64,000 nt of DNA from Athripsodes cinereus (Eukaryota > Arthropoda > Insecta > Trichoptera > Leptoceridae): positions 10,168,001-10,232,000 of the forward strand of contig OX388322.1 of assembly GCA_947579605.1 (NCBI GenBank), written 5' to 3'. The translations under genes and the position numbers were made by a program. Below the pieces are notes generated by a model. It was not told where the DNA came from. It saw only the letters and a program-made list of their open reading frames with translations, and did not search any database. The first letter of the stretch is position 1, and each line of letters starts with the position of its first letter. This document shows, piece by piece, positions 55,779 to 64,000 of this stretch.

Positions 55779-57800
55779 TGTACGGCACAACTTCGACTCC
55801 AAGAAGGCGCGTACAAAGACTGTATCTCCGTGGTGGGCTGGAGTCGGGGTGAGTGGGGGTTCACTGGTTCTTCGCAGGCACTGACGCTTGGTAGATGGTA
55901 GACGATCTCGATGGTAGGTAGATCGGGGAATGCGACTTCCGTCGCGGGAGATGGGAGGTAGGGAAAGGTAGGTGGGTTTCCGGTTCGTCAGGAGTGAATG
56001 CCACTCGGCAAACACCTTCAAAGCACGTCGGAAACCGCCTAGCAGTTGCTTGAGCACCTACACGACTCGCAGCTTCACTGTCAACACCTAGGCACACCCC
56101 AATGAAATACTCGCAAGCGCACACACTACGGGCAATAAACCAATAGTGCACCGGCTATCTTGAGTATTCAAATGAGCGTACGGCGGTGTATCGAGAGAAG
56201 CGTTGAGGCGGCAGCTACTACAATGCAGATCTACTTCGGAAGCTCGTCGGTGCTGAGATGGTGCTGCTTCGTGGAGGCCAGAGAGAGATCCAAATCCAAT
56301 CCAAGAGTAGTCAGCAACGGGTCCAATATTCCAATCCAAGTCAGCAAGGTAGGTATCCAACGGTCCAATGTAGAAGCAAGGTAGTAGGCAGGGTGGCAGT
56401 AAATCAAACACGTCTGTTCAGTAGTAGAGCTCGGCAGCAAGTGACGACCGATCGATTGGGTCCCCTATTTATACTAGACAGTCGCGTCCCACCACATACT
56501 AAGTGGAGACGCAAACCTGTCCAGTACAGCGTGCGCGCGAAGCGCAGGAACACAACCGATCGACGCATCATTCACGTACGCAAGTACTTTATTATCAATA
56601 ATATCACATGTTTATACATTTTTACATAATTAATATTATTGCAATACTTACATACTACACAATTTACAATTAGAAACTATATTTAATATGACACATGTTA
56701 TTCTTATCCTTAAATTAACATATTACATTATACATTTTATAGTTCTATGTTACACATGATTGCTTGGTTCCTATCTGCCAACTCAAACACTTGTTGGCGG
56801 AACTTAAAAATCTCTCCACTCTATGTGGCTTTTCACCCTCTACCTGGTGATCTAAATTTCAAAACCATCTCACACCCACAGCTCGAGATATCTTCCGATA
56901 AACCTCGCGCTGCAAGTGTGATTCGGCCGTGTTTAACGGTCGAGCGCATGCCGGAGAGCTCACTCTGCGGCCGCAAACGCTGGATGCGTCGTTTTTTGCA
57001 AAACGCACACGAAGAAACATGCGTCGCAGACTAATTGTGCGACGCCTACACCTCCGCTACGCTAAACAATGATTAATTTCAACTTGATACTAAACTTATG
57101 CTACCATTATACAAAACAACAATAATTTTCACATCCTAGCTTGATGCTTCAAACTAATGCTATCCCTACACAAGGCAACAATTATATCCAACTTGATTTA
57201 ACATTACATATCTAACTTGATAATACAATAAATCCAAACTTGACTTAACATTACATATCCAACTTGATAATACATTAAATCCAAACTTGACTTAACATTA
57301 CATCCAACTTGATAATACATTAAATCCAAACTTGATTTAACATTAAAATATCCAAACTAGACATTACATCAAAATATCCAAACTTGATATTATATTACAC
57401 ATTAATATACTCATATATAATATTACATTAATATACATCTCGCCTCTATACGCAGTCATTTGTAAGAGGCGTTGTGGCACTATGTCGTCACCGGCCGCGC
57501 ATGCAAGACAGTGTCTTACACACGCGCGTGGACCCGCAAAATTAGGAAAAACACATTAAATTCCGTAACTTCCGTTACGGTGCCCGTATCACAATGAATC
57601 ACGTCTACATATTCGTGAAATTTAATGGGCTTTCAAATGATGCCACACATGACATCGTGGTAACAATATTCGAATTATCTTACTTTTTCCCAATTTTGCG
57701 AGTCGCCGGCGTACGATACTCAGTGTATCGTGCCTACAGACGCACACTACCCACTTGATGTTAGGTACGTGCACGCCGCGAGGGAGCGACGTTCGATACA
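55779..57800 (-). repeat. 5' LTR of the BEL/Pao element
   Basis: 2022 bp, far longer than the few hundred bases common for LTRs of this superfamily. It contains a TATA box (56466-56473) and, toward its U3 end, an AT-rich block (57187-57400) made of repeated AACTTGAT/AACATTACAT words. Confidence 0.95.
56466..56473 (-). promoter_or_regulatory. TATA box of the 5' LTR
   Basis: On the minus strand it reads AGTATAAATAGGGGAC. The same site lies at 49204-49211 in the 3' LTR. Transcription would start about 30 bases downstream, near 56436. Confidence 0.65.
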
Positions 57801-57805
57801 TAGAG

Positions 57806-58199
57806 TATGAAAAATGAAGTATTATTGGAAAGTTATTTAATAATTATGTTTTATAGTAGAACCTGTTGAGAAACTTTTACGACTTAACAGGACCATGTGT
57901 ATTCTCTGTTTATATTTGATTCAAATAAAATAAAAAACTAATGATTTATTTACTGTAGACTTATGTACCTAAGTTTTGTACTTTGTATTTAATTCCTTGT
58001 TTACACGATCTCATAGTGCACTTTCAAGATGTGAATAAATGTTCCCACTAGTTGGGTAATAAGTTCACATTTGATCTGAAGACATTCTAAAATACAATGT
58101 GGTCTCATATACATCGAAAATATCCTCCTGGATGTCAGAAAAAATGTTCAAGATAGATCCCACAAAAACTGAATTCTTATGTGTAGCCTCTAAAAGGAG
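57806..58199. other. intergenic, no gene seen
   Basis: AT-rich flank that was contiguous with 48400-48516 before the BEL insertion. No feature was recognised. Confidence 0.6.
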
Positions 58200-58369
58200 A
58201 CATCTTATAGGTTCATATCCCATCTATGTACATAACATGAATATAATGTCAACGAAAAATTGTTAATGTTGGTGCTCATCTGGTTAGTGCTCTTTCAATG
58301 GAGAAACATACCGTCATTTGTTAATCAATGTTTCTTTGCTCTAAGGAATGTGAGAAAATGCTTGTCAAT

Positions 58370-58740
58370 AGAAGGAACCAAGAATAATAAATTAATTTGT
58401 TGCATTCCGATTAGATTACTGAAATGGTATCTTGGTAAATTTATCCAATTTGCAACTCCAAAGAATTCAGTCGGTTTTTAATGCTGCTACTCAGCTTATT
58501 TACAAAATGGAATTATTTTCACAAACATTATTGGGACTCCAGAATTTTTACTGGCTTAAGTGACCAGGGAGAATTGAATTCAAACTTTTTTTTACAGTAC
58601 TCAAGGCATTAAATGGTATGGGTCCGGAATACATCTCGGAATTCTGTAATCTATAACCATTAAATCAGAGACAAAATTCCCTTGAGTCTCAATCTAAAAG
58701 ATAAGTTCAGCGCTAGTGTACTTGGACTGTGCCTTATGTA
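58370..58740 (+). pseudogene. CR1/L2-like LINE RT C-terminal remnant
   Basis: Frames give FRLDYXNGIL, NLQLQRIQSVFNAATQLIYK and FKLFFTVLKALNGMGPEYIS. This is the pattern hSRLDYCNxLL...LQxVQNxAARLI...FKhhhLhxKALNGxAPxYh common to the C-terminal part of CR1/L2-group LINEs. Several stops and shifts are present. Confidence 0.7.
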
Positions 58741-58765
58741 ACCACATTTAGCGGTTGATCATGAC

Positions 58766-58890
58766 AGGCAAAATAGAGGGACGCCATCGTGCCTGCGCAA
58801 TATACAAGATTGGACTGGAATGAAAGGCGTGGAGGAGTTATTCCAGACAGTGCAGGACAGAGAATCCTATGCCAGAGTGATCTGAGGCGG
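58766..58890 (+). pseudogene. RTE-like LINE C-terminus
   Basis: Reads GKIEG in one frame and DWTGMKGVEELFQTVQDRES, then YARVI and a stop, in another. It matches the tails at 12484-12756 and 19800-20010. Confidence 0.7.
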
Positions 58891-58980
58891 AGCTGCCCAC
58901 AAAATAATGTTTTTTTTAATTGGGGCTACTCTTTGTCTCGTATGGATTTACTTTTTACGTATCGGCTATTCGTCAGTAAC

Positions 58981-59180
58981 NNNNNNNNNNNNNNNNNNNN
59001 NNNNNNNNNNNNNNNNNNNNNNNNNNNNNNNNNNNNNNNNNNNNNNNNNNNNNNNNNNNNNNNNNNNNNNNNNNNNNNNNNNNNNNNNNNNNNNNNNNNN
59101 NNNNNNNNNNNNNNNNNNNNNNNNNNNNNNNNNNNNNNNNNNNNNNNNNNNNNNNNNNNNNNNNNNNNNNNNNNNNNNNN
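58981..59180. other. assembly gap
   Basis: 200 consecutive N. Any frame crossing it is meaningless. Confidence 1.
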
Positions 59181-59440
59181 CAAAATTCTCACCACATATA
59201 ATGCAAGAATACGGAAATGGGTAGTGATGTAAAATATTATTGTCTTCTAGCTTTATTATCGATCACAAACATGGACATACAATATTATTATAGACTAGCT
59301 ATATAAGTGAAAGCAAAATAAGTGAAACACTTAGTGGACGGATAAGATCGCAAATTGTGAGTTGTCGAGTAGAAATTAGTCGTAGGCGAACGTCTCTTAG
59401 GTAGCATTCAGATTATTTCACTTTGGATGATTATCCAGAG

Positions 59441-59647
59441 CAGTGGTTCCCAAAGTTGACTGGGCTTCGACCCATCTAATTAAAAAAAATCTATCTTGAG
59501 ATCCACCCTTAAGCTGTTGTAGAGAAAAGAGGTCATAAATATTGGTTATTTGGTTATGCTCAGATTCCCTAGTTGCGAGTCATGGAACTACTTAATGCTC
59601 AGGGCCCACTCAATATTCGCTCGCGACCCATAGTTTGGGAAATACTG
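59441..59647. mobile_element. hAT MITE, CAGTGGTTCCCAAA type
   Basis: Ends CAGTGGTTCCCAAAGT and TTTGGGAAATACTG are inverted copies of the widespread hAT terminus. The 8-bp duplication is ATCCAGAG (59433-59440) and ATCCAGAA (59648-59655). 207 bp, non-coding. Confidence 0.88.
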
Positions 59648-59655
59648 ATCCAGAA

Positions 59656-60379
59656 TGTCAGGGTCAAAGCTATTCATCGAGAGTGAACACGTCTATTCAC
59701 ATTTATTCATTCTATACTTTCTGCCATGTCAATACTCATGATAATGTCTGTAGTATGACGTATTTTTGTAAAATATATATTATAATTTATTATATGTTAG
59801 AAAAAAATATTTTCGCAGAGCATATTATGATATTAAGAACTCGTCTTTTTGGGAAGTCTATACTTTATAATAATATTGTGTATTTGACTGTCCAATTCCA
59901 TAACTCAACAAGTCGAAATGTTTGTAATTTTGGTATATTTACATAAATGCTTTAAAAATTCAACAGGAAGTGGAATATAGGTACTAAATAATGGTTTCAC
60001 TGTTAGAGGCATTATCTTGTCTTTGTTCCGTTCAATAATTAAAAAAATCGAAATATTTAATTGTAGAATTGTTAATAGATACTTTTTTTCATATAAAGGG
60101 AACCGTGTATTTTTATGGTTATTTTGTTTGTGGAATTTATAGAGTGGATTACATCCATTACCAATAAATTTTTTTTTTCGATAATTTCGACTTGTTGAGT
60201 AGTTGTAGAACTGTACAGTCGGTTTGATCACAAACATAATTATGTTATCGATAAATTTCATAATGATCTTTTCTAAAAAACTGTTCAATTAAAATTAAAT
60301 TAAATTAAATATTTCTCCATGAATATTCACACAAGAATATTCGCATAGTGTGGATCGGCTTTTATCTGTCTGCGCTCCA
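59656..60379. other. intergenic, no gene seen
   Basis: AT-rich. It contains a separated inverted pair, ACTCAACAAGTCGAAAT (about 59903-59919) and its complement at about 60187-60203, enclosing about 285 bp. This could be a decayed MITE. Confidence 0.5.
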
Positions 60380-60387
60380 GTCTGCAC

Positions 60388-60662
60388 TAGTGATGTAACG
60401 AATGTGTGATTTTGGATATTCGCGAATGCGAATGCGAATATTTGTTGCCGACATTCGCGAATGCGAATAGCGAATATTGACTTGCTTAGATTTCGACAAT
60501 ATTGATCAATCATTAAAATTTCTACACCCCCGTCGCCGATTTTTCAAAATGGTATAGGAATTTAAAATATTTCAAAACTCCTCGGTTTTCTTAAAGAACA
60601 TTTTCTTGCAGAACCTTATTCTGAAATGTACCGGGTAAATACGAATATTCGTTACATCACTA
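60388..60662. mobile_element. hAT-like MITE, TAGTGATG family, copy 2
   Basis: 275 bp, ends TAGTGATGTAACGAAT and its complement, with a perfect 8-bp duplication GTCTGCAC (60380-60387, 60663-60670). Internal ATTCGCGAATGCGAAT repeats and a CCCCCGTCGCCG tract match copy 1 at 121-484. Confidence 0.92.
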
Positions 60663-60681
60663 GTCTGCACTGTGTCTAATG

Positions 60682-61022
60682 CAGGGTTGCCAGACGTACG
60701 GTAATTACCGTACTTGTACGGTAATTTCATTCCCCGTACGGTAGTAAATTACCGCACGACAAAAGGACGGTAATTTCAAATCAAAACTAATGTACGGTAA
60801 TTTGGCACACAAATCATTTTTTTGTATCCATTAAGCTCAAGGACGTTTATCACGTGTACATGGCATGAGAGCACGGGGGGACGAAAACGACTGTACTCGG
60901 GAAAAGGCCTTCTTAACACGAGAAGATAGTGACTAACGGAGCACTTTAGTGATATACGGTAATTGTACGGAAATTTTTCCCTAAAAGTACGGTAATTTTG
61001 GATTCACAAACTGGCAACCCTG
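60682..61022. mobile_element. hAT-like MITE with internal TACGGTAATT array
   Basis: 341 bp, ends CAGGGTTGCCAG and TGGCAACCCTG, perfect 8-bp duplication GTCTAATG (60674-60681, 61023-61030). The subterminal parts carry about nine copies of TACGGTAATT or its complement. It inserted 12 bases from the previous MITE's duplication. Confidence 0.92.
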
Positions 61023-61238
61023 GTCTAATGTTTTCTTTTTTTTTTTATTCATTTGTTAGCGTTTCGTGCGTGTGGTCGTCGCCGGTTATTTTATTAGATC
61101 TATTTCAGGTTTCTAAAGCATATAATTTAATCGCATTAACTTAAAATACTCGACTGGTTATCCAGTTTGAGTTGTATTTCTAAGAATTAATACTTAAATC
61201 ATATACCTACGCGAACGAATAATTTCTCCGAAACAACG

Positions 61239-61293
61239 ATGTTTTCTACAGTCTTTACTGTAGTACTTTTGCTGATAAGTTCATCCCTTGCAG
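61239..61293 (+). CDS. first coding exon of a probable secreted protein (partial)
   Basis: ATG at 61239 is followed by 18 codons (MFSTVFTVVLLLISSSLA) and one base, then a donor GTATGT. The peptide has the short polar start, hydrophobic core and small residues at -3/-1 (SLA) of a cleavable signal peptide, so the exon ends at or near the cleavage site, a common arrangement in insect secreted proteins. The upstream DNA (61040-61238) is GC-richer with GTGTGGTCGTCGCCGG, as for a 5'UTR. No second exon was recognised before 64000, so the gene probably continues to the right beyond the window. Confidence 0.5.
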
Positions 61294-62635
61294 GTATGTA
61301 TTATTTTTTTGTTATCCTTTTTTTATTCATTGACTATTTCGTCGTGCCTACTTCAATTATTTTAGTCACCGTTATAATCTGGATGCCCGACATAATCAAG
61401 ATTGAATTAATAAATTTATTGTCGCGCATTACTCATACTATTAAAAGAGACTATGAACATTAATTTACGAACAATAATATTGTATTGGCTAATGCGGGTA
61501 GTTTGATGATTTATTTGTCTTCTCTCGTGTTATTTTTTTAATCGCCTCTTATAAAAAGGCAAAATATTATTTAAATTACAAAAATAAAATTGGTTTTAAT
61601 ATGTTTGAGATTCATTTATTGTAAAGGTTTGTGTTCAAGAGTTTCGAATTCTTAAGTTCTTAAATACACGAACTAACTTTTTTTCCTTTGAGTCATAACA
61701 TCCCCTATCCTTAAACAGACATTATCTGTTCAGAAAAGTTTGCAAAAAAAATTGCAAGTAATAAAATATTATATTTTCATCATTTTGACCTTACAAGCAA
61801 AGAAGAGATAAGTAGATACAGCCAATTGGCCTTAAATTTATATATCCAATACATACCTACTTTAGACAATGTAATTGTTACTTCCAAGATACAGATTATT
61901 ATTATCTATTTCTTCATCACTGAGTATTCTGATGGATCACTCAATTTACAGGTCTTTTTTTGTGAAATGTGTGTTTGTTACCATCGTTTGTAAAAAAAAC
62001 TGTTACTTATGAAAACAGATAAATAAAAAGCTATTAGGTATGTTACTTCTATCAAATAAATATAATTTTCATTACTGGGATTCAAAATACAAACAAATGT
62101 TTTTAAACTAAACCAGTGTATGAACAATAATGTTCCTATCCTTAATTTTTTTTTATAAAGTTAGAGATAAAAATAACAAAATGGGATTCAAAAGTTTGTT
62201 CATTTATTTAATAGGAATCTTCAATTAAATAAATTAACAAAATATCTGGAATTTATTTATCAAGGCAAAATCAGTGATATGTTACAACTAGATTCGCAAT
62301 GTCATACAAATATTCTCTAAAAATGTGTACCCACCCGTCGAGGTACAATACCTGAGTAATATAATATTCATCTCTTTTCTTTTGTATATATTCATCTCTA
62401 TCTACCGGCCTTTGTCGACTGTTAAAATCCCCCTTCTCATATTGTCTATCTCTAGTTATCTACAAACAATTTATATGTGTGTCGCTTTTTTTCAAACTAA
62501 AAATTGCGGCACCAAGGACCGCAACGAGATTTTATTGATGGTACATGTTTGAGATTCATATTGCAAATCTAGGTATAACATATCACTGGGCAAAATGCAT
62601 TTTTTTTCTTAGTATTTTTTGTAGATGTGTTGTAT
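61294..62635. other. probable intron of the secreted-protein gene, no exon seen
   Basis: AT-rich sequence without recognisable coding segments or clear repeats. Confidence 0.5.
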
Positions 62636-62639
62636 TTCA

Positions 62640-62965
62640 CCCGAGAAATATTTCTCCTAAAGTAGGTATATACGTATAACATTTCATACTTTTTATTAAA
62701 TTTAATAATAGTCGGTACCAAAACCAGTTCCTTTTTTGAAAGAGGTATTTTAAGAAAATATTCTTAAAGAAAACTGAGAAGTTTTGAAACATTTCAAATT
62801 TCTATACCATTTTGAAAATTTGGCGACGGGAGGGGGGGGGTTTAAATTTTAAGGTGAACTAAAATTATAAAATGTTCCATTTATGGAGTTTATTGGTGTG
62901 CTGTCCGGTAGAAAATCTCATTTCTAAAATTTGGCCCGGCTGCTAAAAAAGTTGGCCACCCATGG
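62640..62965 (-). mobile_element. hAT MITE remnant related to the TAGTGATG family
   Basis: CATTTCAAATTTCTATACC, TTTTGAAAATTTGGCGACGG and a poly-G run match, inverted, the interior of the MITEs at 121-484 and 60388-60662. The right end AAGTTGGCCACCCATGG resembles a different hAT terminus, so two elements may be joined here. Confidence 0.5.
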
Positions 62966-63073
62966 TCTAGTTATTATTATTATCAGATTGTTCCACAAAA
63001 CAGCACATCTTAAAAAATTGTCTAGTTATTATTATTACCACAATATACTTGAATAGCCATGAAAGTCGTAAGT

Positions 63074-63124
63074 AACTAGACAAACCAATGTATACCTGGG
63101 AGTTATACATTGGTTTGTCTAGTT
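63074..63124. repeat. perfect 21-bp hairpin
   Basis: AACTAGACAAACCAATGTATA (first 20 bases shown without the last A would suffice to find it) pairs perfectly with 63104-63124 across a 9-base loop CCTGGGAGT. Confidence 0.85.
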
Positions 63125-63164
63125 GGTCATAATAGCTGGTCAGCGTGACACATAGTAATAATAA

Positions 63165-63965
63165 TACAGTAATAATAATAATAATAAACTTTATTGTACA
63201 AAATATATGGATACAAATGATAAAGATACATGGTATAAACGAATAATTTTGCACAATGGGTGAGTTTATCGCAGGGACGCGATATCTTCCAACTAACCCA
63301 ATAAAATAATAAACAAATGGAAAAAGAAATATATATGTAAAAATAAAAATAATAATAAATCTTTAAGAACATAGAAACTAAAATATGTAATACATATTAT
63401 TAAGTATGTAGTTAAAAAAATAATAATAATAGTAATAAACTATAATAAATAATACATACATACAAATAGATACAAAAATAAATATTGTAAATATAATACA
63501 TAGATGAAAAAATTATTATAAGTGCGAAATGTAAAGCAACACACATGTTGGGGAAGGAGGGGTTAAGGGGATGGACTGTTCATTGTGAATGAGTACACGA
63601 GAAGAAAGAAGAAAAAAAATGTATGTAAGGACGAATCTATGTAACGACAAAAATGACTAGTGACCATTGATCTTCCTCTTGAAAGTATTAAAAGACATAC
63701 ATATTCGGGTTTTTGATGGAAGCTGGTTCCATAATCTGGCACCATGGACTGTAAAAGAGTCTGTGTAACAACTTGAATGATGGGGCGGGATAGCCAGGAG
63801 ATTATTAGAAGATGATCGCAAAGGCAATCCATGAGAATTTAAGAATTCAAACCTTTCCTTAAGATACAATGGGATAGTAGGATCATATATAATCTTATGA
63901 AGAAGACAAAGAGTGTGAACATCTCTGCGTTGGGGAATGGACTTCCAACCATATTAATCGTAATC
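63165..63965 (-). mobile_element. Jockey-like LINE 3' end with C-terminal ORF and (TAA)n tail
   Basis: The minus strand from about 63965 reads SIPQRRDVHTLCLLHKIIYD, then LKERFEFLNSHGLPLRS, FTVHGARLWNQLPSKTRI and a stop at about 63657. These are the C-terminal RLWN-LP motifs of Jockey/CR1-type polyproteins. A 3'UTR with GATATCGCGTCCCTGCGATA and an AATAATAATAATAATAA tail (63165-63190, plus strand) follows. The 3'UTR equals that at 23224-23365. The reverse transcriptase core is absent, so the copy is 5'-truncated. Confidence 0.82.
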
Positions 63966-64000
63966 GATAGTAATCTGTTAATGTGATTATTTTAATTAAA

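Larger units (their letters stand above)
48517..57800 (-). mobile_element. BEL/Pao LTR retrotransposon, nearly full length and very young
   Basis: The two LTRs are 2022 bp each (48517-50538 and 55779-57800), start TG and end CA, and are flanked by a 5-bp duplication TAGAG (48512-48516 and 57801-57805). Only one substitution between LTRs was noticed (T at 49950, C at 57212). The element runs on the minus strand: 5' LTR 57800-55779, PBS, gag-pol 55727-50559, polypurine tract, 3' LTR 50538-48517. 5-bp duplications and single-ORF gag-pol with PR-RT-RH-IN order identify BEL/Pao. It inserted in AT-rich DNA between the MULE remnant and a LINE fragment. Confidence 0.96.

Noticed and set aside
58789..59232. 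Frame crossing the N gap
   Set aside because: Mostly unknown bases. The left part is a LINE tail in another frame.

Overview
This window is eukaryotic nuclear DNA from an insect, most probably a moth or butterfly. Signs of this are the AT-rich background, the frequent GGTACCTA/TAGGTACC words typical of lepidopteran DNA, genes with consensus GT-AG introns, and a dense load of insect mobile elements (RTE and Jockey LINEs, BEL/Pao, Penelope-like, hAT and Tc1-like MITEs, tRNA-derived SINEs). The species cannot be named from the sequence. Positions 58981-59180 are an assembly gap of N.

Three complete host genes could be rebuilt exon by exon with consistent reading phase. (1) Positions 22081-26556 on the plus strand: a 507-residue MFS sugar transporter resembling the facilitated trehalose transporter Tret1, in 8 coding exons. 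(2) Positions 30794-35998 on the plus strand: a 426-residue STAR/KH RNA-binding protein of the Sam68/KHDRBS (Drosophila qkr58E/kep1) type, in 8 coding exons with an extra 3'UTR intron. (3) Positions 44235-45237 on the minus strand: the 97-residue dynein light chain roadblock, in 4 coding exons, the first of which carries only the ATG. A fourth gene is probably represented by one signal-peptide exon at 61239-61293. The genes are unrelated housekeeping or metabolic loci and form no operon-like unit.

Region by region. Positions 1-22000 hold no convincing host gene and are a patchwork of LINE tails, MITEs, a 62-bp tandem array inside a small terminal-inverted-repeat element, a 5'-truncated Penelope-like element (7661-9053) with a GIY-YIG endonuclease and hammerhead-like motifs, and a 269-bp near-perfect palindrome. 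Positions 22000-26800 are the transporter, with SINE, LINE and foldback insertions in its introns. Positions 27430-30085 are two abutting LINE copies, one RTE-like and one Jockey-like. Positions 30600-38900 are the KH gene with a long 3'UTR. Positions 39122-42010 are a non-autonomous LTR retrotransposon that has lost gag-pol but keeps two small intact membrane-protein ORFs next to its 3' LTR. Positions 44200-45300 are roadblock. Positions 45590-48060 are a LINE fragment followed by a decayed MULE/ZSWIM-like transposase. Positions 48517-57800 are a very young BEL/Pao retrotransposon on the minus strand with unusually long 2022-bp LTRs, a 5-bp target duplication and a 1722-codon Gag-Pol ORF. Positions 57800-64000 hold LINE remnants, the gap, and a cluster of hAT MITEs with clear 8-bp target duplications.

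The best candidates for something undescribed are the gag-pol-less LTR element with two small membrane ORFs, the internally deleted yet very recent BEL element, and several structured elements that carry internal tandem arrays.
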